Source: Candidatus Scatomorpha merdipullorum
GTDB lineage: Bacteria; Bacillota; Clostridia; Oscillospirales; Oscillospiraceae
Direction of reading: 5' to 3'
DNA length: 11,692 bases
Assembly (NCBI GenBank): GCA_018716795.1
Contig: DVJK01000245.1
Span: 1 to 11,692 of the forward strand
Under the pieces are notes generated by a model, which saw only the letters and a program-made list of their open reading frames with translations, was not told the DNA's origin and searched no databases. The translations under genes and the position numbers were made by a program. Shown here piece by piece: positions 1 to 6,000 of this stretch (its first letter is position 1; the number at the start of each line of letters is the position of its first letter).

Positions 1-162
1 GACGATGAGCTTCAGCGTCTCGAGGCCGAAATAATCGTCGATGTCACGGCCGTTGATGGTGATGGCGCCGGTGCCGCCCGGGAAGAGGTGCACGCGGGCG
101 ACGGAGGACTTCCTGCGGCCGGTGCCGTACATATAAGCCTTCTTGCTCTTATAGGTAGCCAT
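1..162 (-). CDS. rpsI: 30S ribosomal protein S9, C-terminal part outside window
   Basis: This is the N-terminal 54 residues of ribosomal protein S9 of the small subunit; the usual length is about 130, so the rest lies beyond the left edge. The translation starts MATYKSKKAYMYGTGRRKSS and continues with VARVHLFPGG and INGRDIDDYFGLETLKLIV. The GTGRRK(S/T)(S/A)VARV block and the INGRD block are S9 hallmarks, and the DYFGLETLK variant is the style seen in Clostridia. The ATG at 162-160 is preceded by a strong AGGGAGGT site at 171-178. It follows rplM after 15 bases, the conserved rplM-rpsI order, so it is almost certainly cotranscribed from the promoter at 690-718. There is no sign of damage. Confidence 0.97.
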   Translation of the reverse strand, partial: MATYKSKKAYMYGTGRRKSSVARVHLFPGGTGAITINGRDIDDYFGLETLKLIV

Positions 163-177
163 TATACTTTACCTCCC

Positions 178-606
178 TTAGCGGTCCCAGACTTCGGGCT
201 TCTGGGCGGCGTGAGTGTGTTCCGCGCCGCGAAAGACGCGCAGGCGGGTGAGCTGCCAGCCGCCGATGGTGTTCTTCTGAAGCATACCGCGGACGGCGAG
301 CTTCATGGCGAGCTCGGGCTTCTGCTTCATCAGACGGTCATAGCGGGTCTCGTGCAGGCCGCCGGGGTACCCGGAGTGGGTGCGGTAATACTTCTGCTCG
401 AGTTTCTTGCCGGTGAGGACGGCCTTCTCGGCGTTGATGACGATGACGTAGTCGCCGCAGTCGACGTGCGGAGTGTAGTCAACCTTGAGCTTGCCGCGGA
501 GCAGGTCGGCCGCGAGAGCGGCGGTCTTGCCCAGGGGCTTGCCGGCAGCGTCGAGTACGTACCACTTGCGGACGACGTCGTCCTTCTTGACCATGGTAGT
601 GGACAT
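178..606 (-). CDS. rplM: 50S ribosomal protein L13
   Basis: L13 is an early-assembly protein of the large ribosomal subunit. The 142-residue product matches the usual length of about 142-150. Visible family blocks are RKWYVLDAAGKPLGKTAA (residues about 13-30), CGDYVIVINAEK in the middle, HSGYPGG, and a C-terminal AVRGML(Q)KN segment. The frame stays open 19 codons further upstream, but the start at 606 is preferred: homologues begin with MST-like residues just before the RKWYV block, and a GGAGG site lies at 615-619, eight bases before this ATG. It is the first gene of the rplM-rpsI operon, with the promoter and hairpin leader just upstream suggesting the usual growth-linked and possibly autogenous control. 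Confidence 0.97.
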   Translation of the reverse strand: MSTTMVKKDDVVRKWYVLDAAGKPLGKTAALAADLLRGKLKVDYTPHVDCGDYVIVINAEKAVLTGKKLEQKYYRTHSGYPGGLHETRYDRLMKQKPELAMKLAVRGMLQKNTIGGWQLTRLRVFRGAEHTHAAQKPEVWDR

Positions 607-683
607 TTCCTGTGCCTCCAGTATTATATAAGATAAAAACTTTGACAAAAGAGGCGCTGACACGTAAAATACCTTCAGCGCGC
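607..683 (-). ncRNA. Candidate L13 5' leader with hairpin
   Basis: The predicted transcript from the promoter at 690-718 would begin near 683. It would then fold a perfect 7-bp outer stem, GCGCTGA (681-675) with TCAGCGC (660-654). Inside is a smaller GTA/TAC stem. A U- and A-rich single-stranded stretch follows, down to the ribosome-binding site. Firmicutes rplM genes are known to carry an autoregulatory L13 leader (an Rfam family), and position at the very 5' end fits. Whether this RNA matches that family's conserved bases was not checked. The identity as an L13-binding leader is therefore inference; the hairpin itself is seen directly. Confidence 0.5.
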
Positions 684-689
684 TATAAA

Positions 690-718
690 TTTATACCACC
701 CGCGCGCGGACTTGTCAA
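690..718 (-). promoter_or_regulatory. Sigma-A promoter for rplM-rpsI
   Basis: Read on the minus strand, a consensus TTGACA (-35, bases 718-713) is followed by a 17-base GC-rich spacer and TATAAA (-10, bases 695-690). This is near-perfect for a housekeeping promoter, as expected for a ribosomal protein operon. Confidence 0.85.
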
Positions 719-745
719 CAGCAAATTTGATTTTACCCATGCAAG

Positions 746-785
746 CTCTTGAATACTCGCTTATGCTCTCAAATACTCGCGTATT
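746..785 (+). repeat. Tandem 20-bp imperfect direct repeat before ttcA
   Basis: Two adjacent 20-base units (746-765 and 766-785) agree at 16 of 20 positions and share the core AATACTCGC. The second unit also forms an inverted repeat, AATAC-TCGC-GTATT (772-785). The 20-base period, about two helical turns, would suit a protein binding in tandem, or this may be a chance duplication. It overlaps the weak candidate promoter at 749-777. Confidence 0.5.
749..777 (+). promoter_or_regulatory. Weak candidate promoter for ttcA
   Basis: TTGAAT at 749-754 and AATACT at 772-777 are separated by 17 bases, 44 bases before the ATG. The -10 matches only 4 of 6 consensus positions. It is the best plus-strand candidate in the 721-820 gap, but weak. 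Confidence 0.3.
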
Positions 786-820
786 CTCGACTTCGATTTT
801 CAAATTTTCAGGTGAACGCT

Positions 821-1546
821 ATGGACCTCAACCGTTTTACAGGCTTTGTCCGCCGCTGCGCGGACGACTTCGGAATGCTCCGGGAGGGCGACCGCGTGGC
901 CGTCGGCGTCTCGGGAGGGAAGGACTCGATGGCCCTTCTGGCCGCGCTCGCGCAGCTCAGGCGCTATCACCCCTCGCGCTTCGAGCTCGAGGCCGTGACG
1001 ATAGACATGGGCTTCCCGGGCATGGATTTCGCGCCCGTCGCCGAGTGGTGCGCAGCGCGGGAGCTGCCCTACACCATTGTAAAAACCGACATACGCGAGA
1101 TAGTCTTCGACGCCCGGCAGGAGGACAACCCCTGCTCGCTCTGCTCAAAGATGCGCCGCGGCGCGCTCAACGACGCGATAAAGGCGCGCGGCTGCAGCAA
1201 GCTCGCCCTCGGCCATCACTTTGACGACGCGGTGGAGACCTTCCTCATGAACCTGCTCTTCACCGGGCAGATAGCCTGCTTCAAGCCCGCGACGTACATG
1301 TCGCGCGCCGGCGTCTGGCAGATACGCCCGATGCTGTATCTCGGCGAGGGCACGATAGCGGGCTTTGTCCGCGGCGAGGGCCTGCCCCTCGTCCCCACGA
1401 CCTGCCCGGAGGACAAGGAGAGCAAGCGCGAGGAGATAAAAGGCCTCATAAAGCGGCTCCAGGCGGACTATCCCGACATAAAGGACAAGGTCTTCGGCGC
1501 GATGAAGCGCCTCCCGCTCGACGGCTGGGGCGGGGAGGAGGAATAA
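821..1546 (+). CDS. ttcA: TtcA-family tRNA 2-thiocytidine biosynthesis ATPase
   Basis: This is a 241-residue PP-loop ATPase that adenylates a tRNA base before sulfur insertion; TtcA makes 2-thiocytidine at position 32 using a [4Fe-4S] cluster. Visible motifs are the PP-loop GVSGGKDS (residues 29-36), the CSLC cysteine pair (105-108), GHHFDDAVET (131-140) and a further Cys at 195 in PTTCPEDKE, where TtcA proteins carry a late cluster cysteine. The start at 821 is chosen over upstream codons in the same frame because AGGTGA (810-815) sits five bases before it and the family begins close to here. Isoleucine is coded ATA in 10 of 11 cases, unlike the operon downstream. It is followed after 41 bases by the LpdD-like gene, probably as one transcript. 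TilS was considered, but the CxxC pair favours TtcA. The exact modified base is not proven. Confidence 0.85.
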   Translation: MDLNRFTGFVRRCADDFGMLREGDRVAVGVSGGKDSMALLAALAQLRRYHPSRFELEAVTIDMGFPGMDFAPVAEWCAARELPYTIVKTDIREIVFDARQEDNPCSLCSKMRRGALNDAIKARGCSKLALGHHFDDAVETFLMNLLFTGQIACFKPATYMSRAGVWQIRPMLYLGEGTIAGFVRGEGLPLVPTTCPEDKESKREEIKGLIKRLQADYPDIKDKVFGAMKRLPLDGWGGEEE

Positions 1547-1587
1547 ACGCCGCCCCGCGCGGCCGGACTGAAGGAGGATTGCAAGGC

Positions 1588-1953
1588 ATGGAAAAAGTGG
1601 GCTTTTTCCGGCGCGAGGTGCTGGGCCTGCCCGTATGCGCGGCCGTGACGCGCGCGGGAGGGGATTTGCTCGTGCAGATAACGGGCGGCTGCGCCGAGCA
1701 CATAGGCAGCGTGAGCACGGCCTATTTCGAGGACGGCGAGCGCAGGCTTGAGACGCTGCTGCTTCCGCACCACCGCGACGACGTCGTGAGCGAGCGCTTC
1801 GCCCTCGCGCTCAGCGAGCGGACGCGCGGCACGGTCGCCGTCGCCTGCGGCATACACTACGACGCGCCCGGGCACGAGGGCATAAAGGAGATAGTCCGCT
1901 GCACGGACGAGCTCCTGGAGGACGTCCTGGCGGAGTTCAACTCGGCCGAATAA
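1588..1953 (+). CDS. LpdD-like prenylated-flavin (prFMN) chaperone, probable
   Basis: This is a small soluble protein of 121 residues with no signal peptide or membrane helix. It shows a pattern I associate with LpdD-like proteins: DLLVQITGG (26-34), HIGSV (38-42), a middle HHRDDVVSERFA segment (61-72), AVACGIHYD (84-92) and a helical C-terminus GIKEIVRCTDELLEDVL. In the Lactobacillus plantarum gallate decarboxylase system, LpdD helps deliver reduced prFMN from UbiX to the UbiD-type enzyme LpdC. The start at 1588 is used because AAGGAGG (1571-1577) is ten bases upstream; an earlier in-frame TTG at 1579 is too close to it. It lies 41 bases after ttcA and before a strong terminator, so it is outside the ubiD-ubiX operon although only about 7 kb from it. 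All five isoleucines are ATA, as in ttcA. The assignment rests on remembered motif pattern only; it could be an uncharacterised relative. Confidence 0.6.
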   Translation: MEKVGFFRREVLGLPVCAAVTRAGGDLLVQITGGCAEHIGSVSTAYFEDGERRLETLLLPHHRDDVVSERFALALSERTRGTVAVACGIHYDAPGHEGIKEIVRCTDELLEDVLAEFNSAE

Positions 1954-1979
1954 GCCCGCGCAGCCCCATTGCGCCGAAA

Positions 1980-2010
1980 CGGCGCCCTCTTTTGAGGGCG
2001 CCGCTTTTTT
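1980..2010 (+). terminator. Intrinsic terminator after the LpdD-like gene
   Basis: A perfect 10-bp stem, CGGCGCCCTC (1980-1989) with GAGGGCGCCG (1994-2003), has a TTTT loop and is followed by C and six T. It ends the ttcA-lpdD-like unit. The minus-strand side has only a short T run, so it should act mainly on plus-strand transcripts, although the iclR gene ends right next to it. Confidence 0.92.
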
Positions 2011-2773
2011 AGCTTATGAATTCGGAGATGTCCTCCGCGGTTTTGAGCACCAGAGGCAGGTTCGCGTCGAAGTTTTTCTTCATCCTGTCCACGGGGCCGG
2101 AGATGCTGACTGCGGCGACGACGTTGCGGCTGGCGTTGAAGATGGGCGCGCCGATGCAGAAGAGGCCGTACTCGCTTTCCTCCCGGTCGAGCGCGTAGCC
2201 GAGGCGGCGGACCTCCTTGAGCTCGCGCATGAGCTGTTCGGGGCTTGTGATGCTGTAATCGGTCAGGGGCTCAAAGCTGCTGACGCGGGAATACGACTCC
2301 AGGAAGCTCGGCGTCTGGAAGGCGAGGATGGCCTTCCCGCCCGCCATGAGGTGCGCGCGGCGGCAGAAGCCGATGAAGGAGTCGGTCCTTATGGTCGAGG
2401 GGCTCAGCACCTTGTCTATGACGCGGACGTACACGTCGCGGTCGAGCATGTGGATGTGCGAGGTCTCTCCGCTGCGCTTGGTGAGCTCCATGAGCATGGG
2501 GTGGCCGAACTTTATCACGTCCAGCCGGCGCGAGACGGTGTTGCCGAGGAAAATCAGCTTGACGTCCAGGCTGTACTTCGCGTCGGCGGATTTGTGGACA
2601 AAATTCTTCTCCTCCAGCGTGGCGAGCATACGGAAGACGGAGCTCTTGTTGAAGCCCGTGAGGGAGGCAATCTCCGGCACGGTGAGCTCCTCGTGCTTGG
2701 CCAGAAGGTCTATGATATCAAGCGTGTTTGCAACGGAATGCAGAACGTATTTGCTGTTGAGATTCTCCTGCAT
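2009..2773 (-). CDS. IclR-family transcriptional regulator
   Basis: This is a 254-residue DNA-binding regulator of the IclR family, whose members typically control catabolism of aromatic and other small organic acids by binding the substrate or an intermediate. The N-terminal winged helix-turn-helix spans about residues 10-75, with the recognition helix near GFNKSSVFRMLATLEE (40-55). The C-terminal ligand-binding domain shows ETSHIHMLD (103-111), HLMAGGKAILA (141-151, the family's conserved turn), LGYALDREESEYGLFCIGAPIF and AAVSISGP (220-227). An AAGGAGA site (2780-2786) lies before the ATG. The gene is transcribed away from the porG operon with a 313-base shared control region, the common layout for an IclR member regulating its neighbour. 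The effector and the sign of regulation cannot be deduced. The stop codon touches the T-run of the opposing terminator. Confidence 0.95.
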   Translation of the reverse strand: MQENLNSKYVLHSVANTLDIIDLLAKHEELTVPEIASLTGFNKSSVFRMLATLEEKNFVHKSADAKYSLDVKLIFLGNTVSRRLDVIKFGHPMLMELTKRSGETSHIHMLDRDVYVRVIDKVLSPSTIRTDSFIGFCRRAHLMAGGKAILAFQTPSFLESYSRVSSFEPLTDYSITSPEQLMRELKEVRRLGYALDREESEYGLFCIGAPIFNASRNVVAAVSISGPVDRMKKNFDANLPLVLKTAEDISEFIS

Positions 2774-2815
2774 GGTCGTCTCCTTGACTGCTCAAAATGG
2801 CTTTGGGTGGAAGAC

Positions 2816-2844
2816 ATTATAGCACACTAATTCCCGCAAGTGAA
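2816..2844 (-). promoter_or_regulatory. Sigma-A promoter for the iclR gene
   Basis: On the minus strand, TTCACT (-35, bases 2844-2839) and a perfect TATAAT (-10, bases 2821-2816) are 17 bases apart. The -10 is preceded by TGC, an extended -10 that offsets the imperfect -35. Confidence 0.75.
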
Positions 2845-2990
2845 CAAGGGAAAGCGAAAATTTCCGGCCAGGAGGAGAAATTTTTCATCCAAAATTCTTT
2901 ATGCGAACTGCTAATTCTACAATTGAAGCCATGCCGAATTGACGTATTCGTAGAAAAATTCGCATATCGAAGTTAAAATTCGTTATTTGA

Positions 2991-3019
2991 TTGACTTTGG
3001 GCGCAGACGCGCCTATATT
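2991..3019 (+). promoter_or_regulatory. Sigma-A promoter for the porGDAB-ubiX operon
   Basis: TTGACT (2991-2996) and TATATT (3014-3019) are separated by exactly 17 bases. This gives a predicted start near 3026 and a leader of about 60 bases. The spacer carries a GC-rich inverted repeat, GGCGC-AGAC-GCGCC (3000-3013), between the two hexamers, which may be an operator. Confidence 0.8.
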
Positions 3020-3030
3020 TATATCCAGAG

Positions 3031-3065
3031 CGATTCGGTATAAGAATCGATAATTATCATATCGA
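3031..3065 (+). promoter_or_regulatory. Overlapping inverted repeats in the por leader, candidate operator
   Basis: CGATTC-N7-GAATCG (3031-3049) and TCGATA-N7-TATCGA (3047-3065) overlap by three bases and have the same 6-7-6 geometry. A perfect 10-base palindrome, GATAATTATC, lies at 3049-3058. They sit just downstream of the predicted transcription start, where a repressor would block elongation. They could alternatively form small RNA hairpins before the ribosome-binding site. Confidence 0.45.
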
Positions 3066-3086
3066 AAGAGCAAGGAGGCAGAGCGA

Positions 3087-3638
3087 ATGCAGAAAATCAA
3101 ATTCTACGGAATAGGAGGGCAGGGCGCGGTGACCGCGGCGAAGGTCTTATCCATCGCCGTCTCCGTGCACCAGGACGAGTACGCGATAACCGTCCCGGCC
3201 TACGGGCACGAGCGGCGCGGCGCGCCGGTGTACGCGCACATCATCGTGGACGACAAGCCCGTCCTCCTCAACTGCTATGTCTATGAGCCGGACATCATCG
3301 TGGTCTTCGACGACAAGCTCATCGACATGGGCGTGGACCTGGGCGAGGGCTGCACGGAGGAGACGGTCGTCGTCCTCAACACCTCGAGCGCGGAGATGGT
3401 GGAGCGTTACCGCGAGGCCTACGGCTTCAAGACCATCTATGCCTGCGACGCCACGGAGGCGGCCGTCAGGAACATCGGGCTCAGCATACCGAACAGCGCC
3501 ATGCTCGGCGCGCTTGCCGCGACGGGCGTGGTGGGAATAGAGGCGGTCAAGGCCGCCGTCGACGAAAGCTTTGGAAAGGTTGGTGAAAAGAATGCAAACG
3601 CAGCGCAATACGCCTACGAGCACACCGTCAAAGCGTAG
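3087..3638 (+). CDS. porG: 2-oxoacid:ferredoxin oxidoreductase, gamma subunit
   Basis: This is the 183-residue gamma subunit of a four-subunit TPP enzyme that oxidatively decarboxylates a 2-oxoacid to acyl-CoA, CO2 and reduced ferredoxin; the gamma domain contributes to CoA binding in characterised members. The N-terminus has GIGGQGAVTAAKVLS (8-22), the family signature. It is followed by VPAYGHERRGAPVYAHI (residues about 37-53) and, near the C-terminus, the SIPNSAMLGALAATG block, all typical of the gamma/POR domain. AAGGAGG (3072-3078) lies eight bases before the ATG. It is the first gene of the operon, and its 3' end overlaps the delta gene. The order gamma-delta-alpha-beta is the archaeal/Thermotoga-type pyruvate or ketoisovalerate layout, rather than the single long PFOR common in Clostridia. 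The substrate is unknown. Confidence 0.93.
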   Translation: MQKIKFYGIGGQGAVTAAKVLSIAVSVHQDEYAITVPAYGHERRGAPVYAHIIVDDKPVLLNCYVYEPDIIVVFDDKLIDMGVDLGEGCTEETVVVLNTSSAEMVERYREAYGFKTIYACDATEAAVRNIGLSIPNSAMLGALAATGVVGIEAVKAAVDESFGKVGEKNANAAQYAYEHTVKA

Positions 3639-3894
3639 GGTACTGGGCCCCTGCTCGCACATCCTCTCCGCCGCGCACACCGGCTCCTGGCGTCTGGAGC
3701 GGCCCAGCGTGGACGAGAGCGCCTGCATCCGCTGCGGCACCTGCGCGCGCTACTGTCCGACGGCCTGCATAAGCGTCAGCAAAGAGGGCGCGCCGCTCTC
3801 CTTCGACTGGGATTACTGCAAGGGCTGCGGCATATGCGCCAACGAGTGCCCCAAACACGCGCTTAAAATGATACCTGAAGGGAGCGGTGACTGA
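3592..3894 (+). CDS. porD: 2-oxoacid:ferredoxin oxidoreductase, delta (ferredoxin) subunit
   Basis: This is a 100-residue 2x[4Fe-4S] ferredoxin-like subunit that passes electrons from the TPP site to external ferredoxin. Two complete cluster motifs are seen: CIRCGTCARYCP (Cys 45, 48, 51, 55) and CKGCGICANECP (Cys 76, 79, 82, 86). The GSWRLERP segment (31-38) before the first motif matches the GAWR-RP lead-in of PorD proteins. The ATG at 3592 gives a 47-base overlap with porG; it is preferred because there is no ATG, GTG or TTG between it and the conserved lead-in, and because PorD proteins have a similar-length N-terminal tail. Its ribosome site (GGTG near 3580) is weak, suggesting translational coupling to porG. 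The stop overlaps the porA start by one base. Confidence 0.9.
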   Translation: MQTQRNTPTSTPSKRRVLGPCSHILSAAHTGSWRLERPSVDESACIRCGTCARYCPTACISVSKEGAPLSFDWDYCKGCGICANECPKHALKMIPEGSGD

Positions 3895-5102
3895 TGCCTG
3901 TCAAAATGTTCGACGGAAACGGGGCCGCCGTTGAGGCCATAAGGCTGGCAAGGCCGGGCGTTATCGCGGCGTATCCCATCACTCCTCAGAGCTCCATCGC
4001 CGAGCACCTGGCCGACGAGGTGGCGAACGGGAGCATCGACGCCGAGTATGTCCGTGTCGAATCCGAGCACTCGGCCATGTCCGTGAGCATCGGCGCCCAG
4101 CTCACCGGCGTGCGCGTCGCGACGGCGACGGCCTCCGTGGGCCTGGCGCTCATGCACGAGGTCTGCGGCGTCGCCGCGGGCTGCCGCGTGCCCATTGTCA
4201 TGCCGGTCGTGAACCGCTCGCTGGTCGCGCCCTGGTCGCTCTGGTGCGACCACTCCGACACCATGGCCGAGCGCGACACCGGCTGGCTTCAGTTCTATTG
4301 CGCCACCGTGCAGGAAATACTCGACCTCACGCTCTGCGCCTACCGCATCTCCGAGCACGAGGAGGTCCTGACGCCCTCGATGGTCTGCTTCGACGGCTTC
4401 TACCTCTCCCACTCCATGCAGAGGGTGGACACGCCCGAGGACGAGGAGGCCTGGAGCTTCGTCGGGCCCTACGTGCGGAAGAACATGTACCTCGACACCA
4501 AGGACGTCATGTTTATCAACGACCTCTGCCCCACGGTGGAGCACACCGAGATGAAGTACCAGCAGATGATGGGCTTCAAGCGCGCCGCCGAGGTGGCGAA
4601 GGAGGTCTTCGCCGAGTATAAGCAGCGCTTCGGGCGCGAGCTGCACACCGTCGAGAAGTATATGCTCGACGACGCGGACGTGGCCGTTGTGACGATAGGC
4701 TCCATGTCCGGCACGGGCAAGTACGTCGTCAATCAGCTGCGCGAGAAGGGCGTGAAGGCCGGACTGCTGCGCATCTGCATGTTCCGCCCCTTCCCGGCCG
4801 AGGAGGTCAGGGAGGCGCTTCGCGGCGTGAAGGTCGTCGGCGTCGTCGACCGCTCCAGCGGCCTGGGCGCGGCGCAGGGGCCCGTCTGCTCCGAGGTCAA
4901 GGCCGCGCTGTGCGGCGAAACGGGCGCGAGGGTGTTCGGCTTCACCGGCGGCATCGCCGGCCGCGACATCTCCGACGGCTCCTTCAGGAAGATTTTCGGC
5001 GAGCTCTTCGACGTGTACGAGGGCAGGGCGGACGACTGCAAGGCCTGGTTCGACGTCAGGGACGACGCGATGAGCATTAGAGAGGTGGACATGCCATGCT
5101 GA
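3894..5102 (+). CDS. porA: 2-oxoacid:ferredoxin oxidoreductase, alpha subunit
   Basis: This 402-residue alpha subunit contains the pyrimidine-binding half of the TPP site. Visible blocks are AYPITPQSSIAEHL (26-39), VESEHSAM (55-62, with the conserved glutamate that activates TPP), and TATASVGLALMHE (77-89), where characterised PFORs have an S-Q-G-like turn. The C-terminal transketolase domain contains VTIGSMSGTGKYVV and RPFPAEEVREAL. The length is normal for stand-alone PorA (about 390-400). AAGGGAG lies near 3878-3884. It overlaps porD by one base and porB by seven, so the subunits are probably made in coupled, balanced amounts. Pyruvate, ketoisovalerate or an aryl-pyruvate are all possible substrates; the SVG variation in place of SQG is a small hint of a different active site. 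Confidence 0.93.
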   Translation: MPVKMFDGNGAAVEAIRLARPGVIAAYPITPQSSIAEHLADEVANGSIDAEYVRVESEHSAMSVSIGAQLTGVRVATATASVGLALMHEVCGVAAGCRVPIVMPVVNRSLVAPWSLWCDHSDTMAERDTGWLQFYCATVQEILDLTLCAYRISEHEEVLTPSMVCFDGFYLSHSMQRVDTPEDEEAWSFVGPYVRKNMYLDTKDVMFINDLCPTVEHTEMKYQQMMGFKRAAEVAKEVFAEYKQRFGRELHTVEKYMLDDADVAVVTIGSMSGTGKYVVNQLREKGVKAGLLRICMFRPFPAEEVREALRGVKVVGVVDRSSGLGAAQGPVCSEVKAALCGETGARVFGFTGGIAGRDISDGSFRKIFGELFDVYEGRADDCKAWFDVRDDAMSIREVDMPC

Positions 5103-5971
5103 CTTACAAGGTTCAACCCAAAGGCGCGGTCTCTCCGGGCATAAGCACCTGCCAGGGCTGCATGATAGACGTCATTTTCCGCAACGTGCTGGAGATTATG
5201 GGCGACGACACCGTCCTGGTCGTGCCTCCCGGCTGCGCGGCGCAGTTCTCCGGCACCGGGCCGGAGGCCTCCGTCACCGTGCCCGGCATCCAGGGCAACC
5301 TGGAGAACTCCGCGGCCATCGCCTCGGGCATCTCCAACGGCTTCAGGCACCAGGGCAACAAACACACCAAGGTGGTCGTCATAGCCGGCGACGGCGGCAC
5401 CGTGGACATCGGCATCCAGTCGCTCAGCGGAGCGATGGAGCGCAACGAGGACATCCTCTACATCTGCTACGACAACGAGGCCTATATGAACACCGGCATC
5501 CAGGGCAGCAGCTCGACGCCCTTCGCGGCCTCCACCACCACGACACCCGCCGGCAAGCCCGTCAACAGCAAGGACCTCATCCAGATAGTCATGGCGCACC
5601 ACGTGCCCTACGCCGCCACGGCCTCCGTCGCCAACATACCCGACCTGCGCCGCAAGGTGCAGAAGGCCCGCGACATAGAGGGCTGCCGCGTCCTGCACAT
5701 CATGAGCCCCTGCCCGACCGGCTGGGGATACCCCTCCGCCAAGACCGTCGAGGTCGCACGCGAGGCCATAAACTGCGGCGCCTGGGTCCTGCTCGAGTAT
5801 GAAAACGGCAAGCTCAGCCTCGGCCGCAGGCCCGCGGCCCTGGGCGAGGCGGAGAAGTACTTCGGGATGCAGAAGCGCTTTAAAGGGGCGAGCGCCGAGG
5901 ACATCAAAAGCGCCTCCGCGCACTTCGTCGAGAGATACGAATATCTCGAGAAGCTGTCTGAGCTCTGCTGA
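5096..5971 (+). CDS. porB: 2-oxoacid:ferredoxin oxidoreductase, beta subunit (TPP and proximal cluster)
   Basis: This 291-residue beta subunit binds the TPP diphosphate and the proximal [4Fe-4S] cluster. The TPP/Mg motif is AGDGGTVDIG (97-106), with the distal Asn in CYDNEAYMNTG (124-134). Cys 19, 22 and 47 have the same 3- and 25-residue spacing as the cluster cysteines I recall for Desulfovibrio africanus PFOR (812, 815, 840), and Cys 206 in SPCPTGWGYP supplies the fourth. The TTTTPAGKPV block (147-156) is typical of the pyruvate/2-oxoacid branch. AGAGGTGG (5081-5088) is the ribosome site. All catalytic features are present, so the four-subunit enzyme should be active. Confidence 0.94.
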   Translation: MLTYKVQPKGAVSPGISTCQGCMIDVIFRNVLEIMGDDTVLVVPPGCAAQFSGTGPEASVTVPGIQGNLENSAAIASGISNGFRHQGNKHTKVVVIAGDGGTVDIGIQSLSGAMERNEDILYICYDNEAYMNTGIQGSSSTPFAASTTTTPAGKPVNSKDLIQIVMAHHVPYAATASVANIPDLRRKVQKARDIEGCRVLHIMSPCPTGWGYPSAKTVEVAREAINCGAWVLLEYENGKLSLGRRPAALGEAEKYFGMQKRFKGASAEDIKSASAHFVERYEYLEKLSELC

Positions 5972-6000
5972 GCCCATGAGTTAGAGAAGGGAGAAAAAAG

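Larger units (their letters stand above)
2774..3086. promoter_or_regulatory. Divergent control region between iclR and the por operon
   Basis: This 313-base AT-rich gap contains no convincing gene. It holds the iclR promoter (2816-2844, minus), the porG promoter (2991-3019, plus), and about eight TTCG/CGAA elements between 2903 and 3067. Inverted pairs are CGAAT-N6-ATTCG (2935-2950), TTCG-N5-CGAA (2959-2971), CGATTC-N7-GAATCG (3031-3049) and TCGATA-N7-TATCGA (3047-3065). The last two lie in the predicted por leader. These are plausible binding sites for the adjacent IclR protein, but that link is inference. Confidence 0.6.

Noticed and set aside
88..636. Plus-strand open frame opposite rplM and the start of rpsI
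   Set aside because: Both ribosomal protein genes are unmistakable on the minus strand; this is their shadow.
821..1546. TilS (tRNA-Ile lysidine synthetase) as the identity of the PP-loop protein, suggested by heavy ATA codon use
   Set aside because: The CSLC pair, the late cysteine and the length of 241 fit TtcA; TilS is longer and lacks these cysteines.
2885..3100. Minus-strand open frame of 71 codons in the regulatory gap
   Set aside because: It lies across the porG promoter and start, has AT-rich random-looking composition and no clear ribosome-binding site.
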